64,000 nt of DNA from SG8-30 sp963715485. Lineage in GTDB: Bacteria > Pseudomonadota > Gammaproteobacteria > Steroidobacterales > Steroidobacteraceae. Position numbers and translations under genes: made by a program. The DNA is taken from contig OY970244.1 of NCBI GenBank assembly GCA_963715485.1, forward strand, positions 372,001 through 436,000. The letters run 5' to 3'. Below, in pieces: positions 52,104 through 61,282 of this stretch. Each line of letters begins with the position of its first letter. Within the stretch, counting starts at the first letter, position 1. The notes beneath the pieces were generated by a model that was not told the origin of the DNA, searched no databases, and was given only the letters and a program-made list of their open reading frames with translations.

Positions 52104-53592
52104 ATGGTTCCACACCGAGAGCAGCTGATCGACCGCGCCAGGCAGGCGGAGCTGGTGGCCGCGTTGCGTCGGCGTGCTGCCAGCGCGGTCGCTGCTGGTG
52201 GAGGCGGAGGACACGCGCCCCTACGACTGCGACGCGCTCATGCTCTACCGGCAGCTCCCGATGGTCGTGGCGCTGCCGGAGACGGAGGCCGAGGCCTCGG
52301 CCGTGCTGAAGCTGTGCAGCGCCATGAAGGTGCCGATCGTGCCGCGGGGCGCCGGCACCGGGCTGTCGGGTGGCGCGCTGCCAGATGCGGCCGGGCTGCT
52401 GCTGTCGCTGGCGCGGCTCAACCGCATCGTCGAGCTGGACCCGCGCGCGCGCACCGCCACCGTGCAACCCGGCGTGCGCAACCTCGCCATCTCGGAAGCG
52501 GCGGCACCGCACGGCCTGTACTACGCACCCGACCCATCGAGCCAGATCGCCTGCACCATCGGCGGCAACGTGGCGGAAAACTCCGGCGGTGTGCACTGCC
52601 TGAAGTACGGCCTGACATTGCACAATGTCATGCGCGTGCGCGCACTGACCGCTGCGGGTGAGCCGATCGAGGTCGGCGGTCACGCACTCGATGCACCGGG
52701 CATCGACCTGCTGCCGCTGCTGGTGGGGTCCGAGGGCATGCTGGCGATCGTGACCGAGGTGACGGTCAAGCTCGTGCCCGTGCCGCGGCTTGCCCGCTGC
52801 ATCATGGCCAGCTTCGCCGACGTGGAGGACGCCGGCAACGCGGTCGCGGCCGTGATCGCCGCGGGGATCATCCCGGCCGGCATGGAGATGCTGGACCAGG
52901 CCGCCACCCGTCTCGTCGAGCCGCACGTCAGGGCTGGCTACGACCTTGACGCCGCGGCCCTGCTGCTGTGCGAGTCGGACGGTACGCCCGAAGAGGTCGA
53001 GGACGAGGTCACGCGGATGAGCGAGGTGCTCCGTGCCGCCGGCGCGACCCGCATCCAGGTGTCGAGGAGCGAGGCGGAACGGCTGCGCTTCTGGGCCGGG
53101 CGCAAGAACGCCTTTCCCGCTGCGGGCCGCGCCTCGCCGGCGTACTACTGCATGGACGGCACCATTCCCCGCAAGCATCTCGGCGCGATGCTGAAGGCGA
53201 TCGCGGCGATGGAGAAGAAGTATGGCCTGCGCTGCCCGAACGTGTTCCACGCCGGCGACGGCAACCTGCACCCGCTGATCATGTTCGACGACGGCGACCC
53301 GGACTCGGTGGCCCGCGCGGAGGCATTCGGCGCAGAGATCCTCGAGGAGAGCGTGCGGGTCGGCGGCACCGTGACAGGCGAGCACGGCGTAGGGGTCGAG
53401 AAGCTCGACCAGATGTGCACGCAATTCGACGACCCGACGCTGGAAGCATTCTTCGCGGTCAAGCGCGCCTTCGACCCGGCGGGGCTGCTCAATCCCGGCA
53501 AGGCGATCCCGACGCTGCATCGCTGCGCCGAGCTCGGCGGCATGCGGGTGCATGCCGGCGGGACCAAGTACCCGGACCTGCCGCGCTTCTGA
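52104..53592 (+). pseudogene. glcD: Glycolate oxidase subunit GlcD, one apparent +1 frameshift
   Basis: A short N-terminal stretch from ATG 52104 (MVPHREQLIDRARQAELVAALRR) is separated by one extra base near 52171 from the long frame VLPARSLLVEAEDTRPYDCDAL. The FAD-binding PCMH domain shows MKVPIVPRGAGTGLSGGALPDA and YYAPDPSSQIACTIGGNVAENSGG; the C-terminal FAD-oxidase domain has FHAGDGNLHPLIMFD and TGEHGVGVEKL. Repaired length about 495 residues. With GlcE and GlcF it oxidises glycolate (or D-lactate) to glyoxylate at the membrane. The glcE start overlaps its stop. Confidence 0.88.
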
Positions 53593-54666
53593 TGGACAGC
53601 GACCTCGCTTCGCTGGTCGAGAGCGTGCGCGAGGCGGCATCGGCGCGCCGCCCGTTGCGCATCCGCGGCGGCGGCACCAAGGACTTCTACGGCAATCCGC
53701 CACGCGGGGAGCCGCTGGAGACGACGTCCATGCGCGGCATCGTCGCCTACGAGCCGAGTGAGTTGTACGTCACGGCGCGTGCCGGCACGCCGCTTGCACA
53801 GCTCGAGGCGGCGCTCGCCGCCGAGGGACAGATGCTTCCGTTCGAGCCACCGCATTTCGGCGATTCCGCGACAGTCGGCGGCTGCGTGGCGGCTGGCCTC
53901 GCCGGTCCGCGGCGGGCGTCCTCTGGCACCGCTTTCGGTGGCGTGCGCGACTTCGTGCTCGGCGCACGGCTTGCTGGACGGGCGCGGACGCCTGCTCGCC
54001 TTCGGCGGCACCGTCATGAAGAACGTCGCAGGCTATGACGTGGCGCGGGTCACTGGCCGGTTCGCTCGGCATCCTCGGGGTGATCACCGAGGTGACGCTG
54101 AAGGTGCTGCCGCAGCCGCCGCAGGAGGCCAGCCGGCGCTTCACGATGGGCGAGGCGCAGGCGCTGGACGCGCTGAACGAGTGGGGCGGGCAACCGTGGC
54201 CGATATCGTCCTCGGCCTGGCATGACGGGGTCCTGCACCTCAGGCTTTCCGGCGCGCCGGCAGCGATCAGCGTCGGCATGTGACGCGCTTGGAGGAGAGG
54301 CAGGAGACGGACGGCTCCAGCCTGTGGGAGGAATTGCGGGAGCAGCGTCACTCGTTCTTCGCAGGGGACGCCCCGTTGTGGCGCGTCTCTGTGCCGTCGA
54401 CGGCGCCGCCGCTGGACCTCGGCGATGCGCAGCTGATGGAGTGGGGTGGCGCGCTGCGCTGGCTGCGCACGTCGCGACCGGCTGCAGAGGTGCGCGCCCG
54501 GGCTTCGGAACTCGGCGGGCATGCCACGCTGTTTCGCGGCGGCGACCGGTCGCAGGGCGTGTTCACGCCGTTGCCGCACGCGTTGCTCGCGATCCAGCGG
54601 CGGCTGAAGGCTGAATTCGACCCGGCTGGCATCTTCAACCCGGGCCGCATGTACCAGGAGTTCTGA
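53592..54666 (+). pseudogene. glcE: Glycolate oxidase subunit GlcE, about four apparent +1 frameshifts
   Basis: From ATG 53592 (in the glcD stop) it reads LRIRGGGTKDFYGNPPRGEPLETT and PFEPPHFGDSATVGGCVAAGLAGPRR, the GlcE FAD-binding start. Extra bases near 53970, 54060, 54275 and 54298 divide the rest; the pieces join as LLDGRGRLLAFGGTVMKNVAGYDVARV, SLGILGVITEVTLKVLPQPP, ACDALGGE and QETDGSSLWEELREQRHSFF, then a full end LKAEFDPAGIFNPGRMYQEF. All breaks are repaired by dropping one base each. The second FAD-binding subunit of glycolate oxidase. Confidence 0.82.
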
Positions 54667-54670
54667 GCGC

Positions 54671-55899
54671 ATGCAGACCCGTCTCGCCGGGTTCCTGTCG
54701 GGCACGCCAGACGGCGAGGAGGCCGCAGCCATCCTCGGTCGTTGCGTGCATTGCGGCTTCTGCACGGCGACCTGTCCCACTTACCAGCTGCTGGGCGACG
54801 AGCTGGACAGCCCGCGTGGACGGCTCTACCTGATCAAGCAGGTCGTGGAGGGGCATCTGCCGACCGCGAGGACGCAATTGCACCTCGACCGCTGCCTCGG
54901 CTGCCGCGCCTGCGAGACGACCTGTCCCTCCGGCGTCGAGTACGGTCGCCTGCTCGACATCGGGCGGCGGCTGGTGAGCGAACAGGTGAAGCGCCCGGCA
55001 CCGGAAAGACTGGCTGCGCACCGGCCTCCGGGAAGGCCTCCCCGGCCCGCTGTTCCCGCTGGCGATGCGGCTTGGCCAGGCCGTGCGCGGCGTGCTGCCT
55101 TCCGCGCTGAAGGAGCAGGTGCCGCCGCGCCAGGAGGCGGGCGCCTGGCCGTCACGACGGCACACGCGCAAGGTGCTGCTGCTGGCCGGCTGCGTGCAGC
55201 CGTCCATGCAGCCGAACATCAACGCGGCGACCGCGCGGGTGCTCGATGCGCTCGGCATCGAGACGCTCGTGCCCGCCGGCGCCGGCTGCTGCGGTGCCAT
55301 CCGCCACCATCTCGACGACCTTGATGGCGCGCGCGACGATGCGCGGCGGAACATCGACACGTGGTGGCCGCAGCTGGAAGGCGGTGCGGAAGCGATCATC
55401 CTCAACGCCTCGGGCTGCGGCAGCATGGTCAAGGAGTACGGGCACCTGCTGCGCCAGGACCCCGGTTACGCGGCGAAGGCACAACGCGTGAGCGAGGCGG
55501 CGCGCGACCTCGCCGAGTGGCTGCCCGACCACGTGTCCAGGCTGAAGGAGCAGGTGCCGCCGGCCGCTGGCCAGCGCCTCGCGTTCCACGCGCCGTGCTC
55601 GCTGCAGCATGGGCAACGGGTCCGCGGCGCGGTCGAGTCGCTGCTGGTCGCGCTGGGCGCGGAGGTCGTGCCGGTCGCGGAGGCCCACCTGTGCTGCGGC
55701 TCGGCGGGCACCTACTCGCTGCTGCAGCCCGAACTGTCGCAGCAACTGCGGTCGCGGAAGCTCGAATCGCTGACGGCATCCCGGACCCGATGCCGTCCTC
55801 TCGGCGAACATCGGCTGCATCGTCCATCTCGCCGCGAAGTCGCCGGTGCCGGTCCGGCACTGGATCGAGTGGCTGGACGACCAGCTGGCCGCGGCCTGA
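54671..55899 (+). pseudogene. glcF: Glycolate oxidase iron-sulfur subunit GlcF, two apparent +1 frameshifts
   Basis: Two 4Fe-4S motifs are present: CVHCGFCTATCPTY (about residues 25-38) and CLGCRACETTCPSG. Extra single bases near 55005 and 55780 break the frame. The pieces join as DWLRTGLREGLPGPLFPLAMRLG, LLLAGCVQPSMQPNINAATARVL, the CCG repeats CCGAIRHHLDDLDGA and CCGSAGTYSLLQPEL, and finally PDAVLSANIGCIVHLAAKS with a normal end. It passes electrons from GlcD/E to quinone. It is the last gene of the glc unit and ends at a hairpin shared with phaC. Confidence 0.86.
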
Positions 55900-55921
55900 A
55901 GAGACTCCCTGCCCTCGACGA

Positions 55922-55945
55922 CGAAGCGGCCCGGAGGCCGCTTCG
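55922..55945. terminator. Hairpin between convergent glcF and phaC
   Basis: A perfect 10-bp stem CGAAGCGGCC (55922-55931) with its complement (55936-55945) and a CGGA loop, in the 52-base gap between the two convergent stop codons. There is no strong T run on either side, so termination may be weak or Rho-assisted. Confidence 0.6.
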
Positions 55946-55951
55946 AGGTGG

Positions 55952-57712
55952 TCAGCGCTCCCGCACGTACTGGCCCGGGGCATCGTCTCCGGGCACGCAG
56001 CCCTTCCCCGGGGCGCCCATCGGCGGCGGTGCGACGCGCTCGCCGTCGGAGTGCGCCTGCAGCCACTCGCCCCAGGTCGGCCACCACGAACCCTGCCGGA
56101 CTTCGGTCGTCTCCAGCCACTTGTCGGCGGTGAGGCGCGGCTCACCTGTCTTGCGCGTGCGGACGCGATGGCGGCGCTTGGGGTGGGCCGGGCCGCTGAT
56201 GATGCCGGCGTTGTGGCCACCGGAGGTCAGCAGGAAGGTGAACTCGCTGCTCTGCGCGTAGCGGTCCACCTTGTAGACGGACTTCCACGGTGCGACGTGG
56301 TCGGTCTCGGTGCCGACCACGAACATGGGCACGCGGATGTCCGACAGGTGCACCACCTCGCCCTCGACCTTGAAGCGGTCGTGCGACAGGTCGTTGTTGA
56401 GGTACAGCCCGTAGAGGTACTCGGTGTGCATCCTTGCCGGCATGCGGGTGCCGTCGGCGTTCCAGGCCATCAGGTCGATCATCCCGGCCCGCTCGCCCTT
56501 GAGGTAGGCGTTCACGGCCGGCTGCCACAGCAGGTCGTGCGCGCGCAGCATGGCGAAGGCGCCACCCATCTTCGCGGAGTCGAGCACGCCCTCCTTGAGC
56601 ATCAGCGCCTCCAGCATGGCCAGCTGCGACGGGCTGATGAACAGCGACAGCTCGCCCGGCTCGCTGAAGTCCGTCTGCGCGGCGAACATCGTGATGTCCT
56701 TGATGCGCTCGTCGCCCTTGCGCCCGAGCGCCGCGGCGGCGATGGACAGCAGCGTGCCGCCGATGCAGTAGCCGACCGCGTGGACCCGGCGGTCCGGGAC
56801 GATGGTGGTCACGGCATCGAGCGCGGCGTACACGCCCTTGCGGACGTAGTCGTCCATGCCGACGTCGCGGTCTGAAATCGACGGGTTCTTCCAGGAGATC
56901 ATGAACACGGTGTGGCCGGAGTCCACCAGCCACTTCACCATGGAGTTCCGCTGCGACAGGTCGAGGATGTAGTACTTCATGATCCACGCCGGCACGATCA
57001 GCACCGGCTCGGCGTACACGTCCGGGGTCGAGGGCGAATACTGGATCAGCTCCATGAGCTCGTTCTTGTAGACCACCTTGCCCGGGGTGGCGGCGATCTG
57101 CTCGCCGACGCGGAAGTTCTCGGTGCCGGGCGCCTCGCCGCCGTTGAAGGTCCGCTCCATGTCCTCGAGGAAGTGCTTCCACCCGCGGGCGAGGTTCGCG
57201 CCCTTCTCGTCGAGGGTCTTCTGGATCACTTCCGGGTTGGTGCCGGGGTAGTTGGCCGGCGAGACCGCCTCGGCGACCTGCTGCAGCGCGAAGCCCATCA
57301 TCTGCTCGTTGCGGTCCTGCACACCGTCCACGTCCGAGATGACCTCGTGCACGAACTTCGTGCTGTTCTGGTAAGCGCGCGCGTAGACGTTGAAGGGGAA
57401 CATCTGCCAGGCGTCGCCCGAGAAGCGCTGGTCGCGGTGATCGGGGTCGTTCGGGGCCAGCGGTTGTCCCTGCATGGCCTGGGTGGTGAACATCCACAGG
57501 TCCAGCGCCTGCTTCACGGCGGTCTGCTGGACTTCCAGCTGCTTGGAGGGCGAGGAGATGAAGTGCAGCCACCAGTCGGCGAAGGCCGCACCGTAGTCCT
57601 GCGGCGAGATGCCGCCGGTCATGCGCGCCATCATGGCGCGGAACTCGCGGTCCACCGTCGCCAGCGGATCGGCGGACGGGGTCTCGGCGGTACCCTCGGG
57701 CTTGTCGGCCAT
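55952..57712 (-). CDS. phaC: Class I poly(3-hydroxyalkanoate) synthase
   Basis: A 586-residue PHA polymerase, intact. The N-terminal segment has FADWWLHFISSPSKQLEVQ and DRRF-like DQRFSGDAWQMFPFNV. The catalytic triad is Cys316 in the lipase-like box VGYCIGG, Asp471 in GTETDHVAPW and His500 in LTSGGHNAGI. It joins hydroxyacyl-CoA units into carbon-storage polyester granules. No phaA, phaB or phasin gene is adjacent; the thiolase at 12798 is distant. A TGC-rich palindromic box lies about 55 bases upstream. The ATG is preceded by AAGGAG. Confidence 0.96.
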   Translation of the reverse strand: MADKPEGTAETPSADPLATVDREFRAMMARMTGGISPQDYGAAFADWWLHFISSPSKQLEVQQTAVKQALDLWMFTTQAMQGQPLAPNDPDHRDQRFSGDAWQMFPFNVYARAYQNSTKFVHEVISDVDGVQDRNEQMMGFALQQVAEAVSPANYPGTNPEVIQKTLDEKGANLARGWKHFLEDMERTFNGGEAPGTENFRVGEQIAATPGKVVYKNELMELIQYSPSTPDVYAEPVLIVPAWIMKYYILDLSQRNSMVKWLVDSGHTVFMISWKNPSISDRDVGMDDYVRKGVYAALDAVTTIVPDRRVHAVGYCIGGTLLSIAAAALGRKGDERIKDITMFAAQTDFSEPGELSLFISPSQLAMLEALMLKEGVLDSAKMGGAFAMLRAHDLLWQPAVNAYLKGERAGMIDLMAWNADGTRMPARMHTEYLYGLYLNNDLSHDRFKVEGEVVHLSDIRVPMFVVGTETDHVAPWKSVYKVDRYAQSSEFTFLLTSGGHNAGIISGPAHPKRRHRVRTRKTGEPRLTADKWLETTEVRQGSWWPTWGEWLQAHSDGERVAPPPMGAPGKGCVPGDDAPGQYVRER

Positions 57713-57764
57713 GACGCTAACTCCTTGATCGGATTGACGGCAGCCTGGATCCAGTCATTCTATG

Positions 57765-57776
57765 TTGCACTGCAGT
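57765..57776. promoter_or_regulatory. Possible PhaR-type box upstream of phaC
   Basis: TTGCACTGCAGT in the phaC promoter region contains TGCACTGCA and the palindrome ACTGCAGT. PhaR repressors of PHA genes bind TGC-rich inverted repeats of this look. No phaR gene is in the window. Confidence 0.35.
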
Positions 57777-57791
57777 AAAATGCCAGCCCAT

Positions 57792-57841
57792 CAAAAAGGG
57801 TCCGCAACCTTTTTGACGAAAAAGGGTTGCGGACCCTTTTC
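57792..57841 (-). terminator. Long inverted repeat after the ferredoxin-type reductase gene
   Basis: AAAAGGGTCCGCAACC and its near-perfect complement GGGTTGCGGACCCTTTT are separated by a T-rich/A-rich loop. On the minus strand it follows the reductase stop by about 17 bases and ends in a T run, so it should terminate that transcript before phaC. Its size and near-symmetry also fit a REP-type repeat of a different family from the GGGGACATT copies; only one copy is seen here. Confidence 0.65.
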
Positions 57842-57858
57842 TTTCCCTTTCTCTCTTG

Positions 57859-59170
57859 TCAGGCGACGGCGTCCTTGAGCGGGACGGCAGGATCGGCCAG
57901 CCGGGCAAGGTCGAAGCGGGCACGTTGGGCGATCAGGCGCCGTGCCGGCATGAAGTCCTTCGCATCGTTCACGGCATCCAGCGCAAGCAGCTCGTCGCCG
58001 CGCAGGTAGCAGCAGGCGAATGCGGCCGCGGCCGGGTCGCCGCGCAGCACGATGCGGTCGTAGCCCTGTGCCAATCCGACGATCTGCAGCTTCAGGTCGT
58101 ACTGGTCGGACCAGAACCACGGCAGCTTGTCGTGCACCAAGGGGCGGCCGCACAGGTTGGCGGCGGCGGTCTTCGCCTGCTCGAAGGCGTTGTCCACGGA
58201 CTCGAGCCGCACGCGCCGTCCATAGCGCTGGCTGGGGAAACTGGCGCAGTCGCCGATGGCGAACACGTCCGGGTCGCTCGTCTCGCAGTGCTCGTCCACC
58301 GCGATGCCGTTGTCGCAGGCGATGCCGGCATCGGCCGCGAGCTCGACGTTCGGCACGATGCCGATGCCGACGATCACCAGGTCGGCCGGATACAGGATGT
58401 TGTCGGCACAACGCACGGCGCGGACGTGCCCGAGGCCCTCGAGGGCCGTGACACGCCGTCGCAGCAGCAGCTCGACGCCGTGGGCGCGATGCTGCGCCGC
58501 GTAGAAGGCGCTCATCTCCGGCGCCACCACGCGGCTCATCACGCGCTCGGCCACCTCCAGCACGGTGACGGACATGCCGAGCCGGGCCAGGCTGGCTGCG
58601 CACTCCAGGCCGATGTACCCGGCCCCGAGTATCACCACGCGCCTGCCCGGCGCGAGGTCGCGGCGGATGGCCCGTACGTCGGCGAGCGTGCGAAGCGCGT
58701 GCACGCCGGCCAGGTCCGCCCCGGGCAGGTCGATCGTGCGCGCCCGGCCCCCTGTGGCCAGCAGCAGGCGGCCATAGGACGAGGCGGTGGCCATCGTCGA
58801 GTTCCAGCACCTTCGCTGCGGCATCGAGGCGCATCGCGCGACGGCCGAGGCGCAGCTCGACGCCGCGCTGCTCGTAGTACGCAGCCGGGCGGATCCACAG
58901 GCGTTCCTCGTCCACCTCGCCGGCCAGGCACTTCTTCGACAGCGGGGGCCGCTGGTAAGGCAGGTCGGGTTCATCCCCGACCAGGACGATGCGCCCCGTG
59001 TGACCTTCCCGCCGCAGGCTGTCCACGGCTTGCGCCGCGGCATGGCTCGCCCCCACGATGACGACCGGGTGATCCAGTGCCTTGCCTCCGATCCGGCTGG
59101 ATTCTGCCGGATGACCCGAGGGTAGCCCGGGCAGGGCATCCTGCCCACTGTTGAGGTTGGCGCATCGCAC
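57859..59170 (-). pseudogene. FAD-dependent NAD(P)H:ferredoxin-type reductase, one apparent +1 frameshift
   Basis: The first frame holds PVVIVGASHAAAQAVDSLRREGHTGRIVLVGDE, the FAD-binding loop with GASHAA, and PPLSKKCLAGE. One extra base near 58777 breaks the frame, which resumes as YGRLLLATGGRARTIDLPGA, then the NAD loop VVILGAGYIGLECAASLARLG, VFAIGDCASFPS and a C-terminal reductase domain (LPWFWSDQYDLKLQIVG). This is the rhodocoxin/putidaredoxin reductase pattern, which reduces a ferredoxin for P450 or dioxygenases; no partner is adjacent. The start is uncertain: GTG 59170 would add about 40 residues before the FAD fold. Confidence 0.82.
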
Positions 59171-59321
59171 CAGCTGGGCGCGCCGGCCGTGACGCGTGCG
59201 CTAATTTGGTGCACGATCACGCGGTCGTTTTGCGTAAGTCCCTGATTTCAAAAGCGGGTCCCGCACGGCATAGAATCTGCAATCCACAGGGGGTCGGAAC
59301 CCCCATGACCAGGAGCATGCG

Positions 59322-59660
59322 ATGAAGCTCGTTACTGCCATCATCAAGCCGTTCAAGCTCGACGACGTGCGCGCGGCACTGTCCGAGATCGGGATCTCGG
59401 GCATGACGGTCACCGAGGTGAAAGGCTTCGGACGCCAGCGCGGGCACACCGAGCTTTATCGCGGGGCCGAGTACGTCGTGGACTTCGTGCCCAAGACCCG
59501 CATCGAGGTCGCCGTGCGCGAGGACATCGTCGAGCAGGTGGTCGAGGCCATCATCGCCGCCGCCAAGACCGGCAAGGTCGGCGACGGCAAGATCTTCGTC
59601 ACCGAGATCGAGCGCGTCGTGCGCATCAGGACCGGGGAGGCCGACGAATCGGCGCTCTGA
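59322..59660 (+). CDS. glnB: P-II nitrogen regulatory protein
   Basis: A 112-residue signal protein. MKLVTAIIKPFKLDDVRAAL and GMTVTEVKGFGRQRGHTELYRGAEYVVDFVPK contain the T-loop with the uridylylated Tyr51; the C-terminal signature TGKVGDGKIFVTEIERVVRIRTGE is complete. It reports glutamine and 2-oxoglutarate to GlnD, GlnE and NtrB. No amtB neighbour, so glnB rather than glnK is used, though this cannot be certain. A G/C hairpin (GGGGGT/AACCCCC) lies shortly before the AGGAG ribosome site. Confidence 0.93.
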   Translation: MKLVTAIIKPFKLDDVRAALSEIGISGMTVTEVKGFGRQRGHTELYRGAEYVVDFVPKTRIEVAVREDIVEQVVEAIIAAAKTGKVGDGKIFVTEIERVVRIRTGEADESAL

Positions 59661-60025
59661 AGTCGCCTGACGGCAAGCTCGAGGCCGCAGCCCGCACGCT
59701 GCGGCTCGACACTGCGCGCCGGCACATCTTCCTGTGCACCCATGGCAAGTGCGCGCCGGGCGAGGACGCGCTGGCCTCCTGGGCGTTCCTCAAGGGGCGC
59801 CTGAAGGAGCTCGGCCTGGCGGATGTCGAGGGCGGCGTGCTGCGCTCCCGGGCCGACTGCCTGCGTATCTGCCGCGACGGGCCCGTCGCCCTGGTCTACC
59901 CGGAAGGCACCTGGTACGCGCACGCCACCCCGGAGAACCTGGAGCGGATCATCCAGGAGCACCTGATCGGCGGGCGGCCGGTGGCGGACCTGGTCTTCTG
60001 CACCAGCCCGATCTCGAATTCCTGA
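59657..60025 (+). CDS. (2Fe-2S) thioredoxin-like ferredoxin domain protein
   Basis: The frame reads LRLDTARRHIFLCTHGKCAPGEDAL, then VLRSRADCLRICRDGPVALVYPEGTWYAHATPENLERII and EHLIGGRPVADLVFCTSP. CTHGKC, CLRIC and the final Cys are the cluster-ligand pattern of small thioredoxin-fold ferredoxins. No ATG, GTG or TTG is available in the proper place; the only candidates are a CTG at 59657 overlapping the glnB stop, or a missed start due to an upstream extra base. It may work as an electron carrier; the genetic partner is unclear. Confidence 0.65.
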   Translation: MKSPDGKLEAAARTLRLDTARRHIFLCTHGKCAPGEDALASWAFLKGRLKELGLADVEGGVLRSRADCLRICRDGPVALVYPEGTWYAHATPENLERIIQEHLIGGRPVADLVFCTSPISNS

Positions 60026-60134
60026 AAATTCCCTCGGCGGGCCTCTTTCCCGCCCCCGACTAGTGACTGTCCGCGATTGAATCCGCCGCGCGCCGACGTC
60101 TAATGGGCCGTCGCCCGGAAATCGCGGAGACGCC

Positions 60135-61109
60135 ATGTCGCACGCCATCCGCCTCCATTCCTTCGGTGGACCCGAGGTACTGAAACTCGAGCAGGTCGAG
60201 GTTCCCGCGCCCGGCCGGCGCGAGGTCCTGATCCGCCAGACGGCCGTCGGCCTGAACTTCATCGACGTCTACGGGCGGACCGGCCTGTATCCAGTGCCGC
60301 TGCCGAGCGGTCTCGGCATGGAGGCGGCCGGCGTGGTGGCGGCCGTGGGACCCGGGGTCAGGGGCCTGAAGGAGGGCGACCGCGTCGCCTACGTGCATGC
60401 GCAGCCTGGCTCCTACGCGCAGAGCCGCGTGCTTCCGGCCAATCGCGTCGTGAAGATCCCCGACGACATCAGCGACCGGCAGGCAGCTGCCGTCATGCTC
60501 AAGGGGCTGACGGCGTGGTACCTGCTGCGCCGGACCTACCGTGTGCGCAAGGGCGATCCCGTGGTGATCCACGCCGCAGCAGGTGGCGTGGGCCTGATCG
60601 CGGTCCAGTGGGCCCGGGCGCTCGGTGCCGAGGTCATCGCCGTCACGGGCACCGGCGAAAAGGCCGACATGGCACGACAGCACGGCGCCCATCACACGGT
60701 GCTGCTGGGACGAGGCGACCTCGCCGAGCGGGTGCGCGAGATCACCGGCGGCAGGGGTGTGCCGGTGGTCTACGACTCGATCGGCAAGGAGACCTTCTTC
60801 GCATCGCTGGACTGCCTGCGTCCGCTGGGACTGATGGTCACCTACGGCAACGCCTCCGGCCCCGTGCCGCCTTTCTCCCCCCTGGAGCTGTCGAAGCGCG
60901 GCTCGCTGTTCCTGACGCGGCCGACGCTGTTCACCTACATAGCAAAGCGCAGCGAACTGCTGAGCGGCGCGGCCGAGCTGTTCGCGGTCATGGAGGAAGG
61001 GGCCGTCGAGGTGCGCATCGGCCAGACCTACACGCTGCAGGATGCCGCCCTGGCACACCGGGAGCTCGAGGCCCGCCGCACGACAGGGTCGACCGTGCTG
61101 TTGCCCTGA
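60135..61109 (+). CDS. NADPH:quinone oxidoreductase (zeta-crystallin type)
   Basis: A 324-residue MDR-family enzyme without zinc. IRLHSFGGPEVLKLEQVEVPAPG opens it; VGLNFIDVYGRTGLYPVPLPSGLGMEAAGVV and the nucleotide loop VIHAAAGGVGLIAVQWARALGAEVIAVTG are the QOR pattern; no catalytic or structural zinc Cys set is present. It reduces quinones by one or two electrons with NADPH. A single gene with its own promoter region. Confidence 0.92.
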   Translation: MSHAIRLHSFGGPEVLKLEQVEVPAPGRREVLIRQTAVGLNFIDVYGRTGLYPVPLPSGLGMEAAGVVAAVGPGVRGLKEGDRVAYVHAQPGSYAQSRVLPANRVVKIPDDISDRQAAAVMLKGLTAWYLLRRTYRVRKGDPVVIHAAAGGVGLIAVQWARALGAEVIAVTGTGEKADMARQHGAHHTVLLGRGDLAERVREITGGRGVPVVYDSIGKETFFASLDCLRPLGLMVTYGNASGPVPPFSPLELSKRGSLFLTRPTLFTYIAKRSELLSGAAELFAVMEEGAVEVRIGQTYTLQDAALAHRELEARRTTGSTVLLP

Positions 61110-61282
61110 ACCGCCGCGCATCATCCACATCGAGCCGCACCGCGGCTTCTGAACGCGTCCGCCACCGGCACTGCAGGATCCCGCGCGCACCGGCACAATA
61201 CGCGCCTTCAGCCGCGGCCGGCTGACCCGCTCGCTGCCCCGGGCCGATTGCCGGTGCCATCCAGCTCGAGGATTCCCTTTCG

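Noticed and set aside
59289..59304. Hairpin GGGGGT/AACCCCC before glnB as a terminator
   Set aside because: No T run follows and it lies a few bases before the ribosome site of an intact gene; at most it may affect translation.
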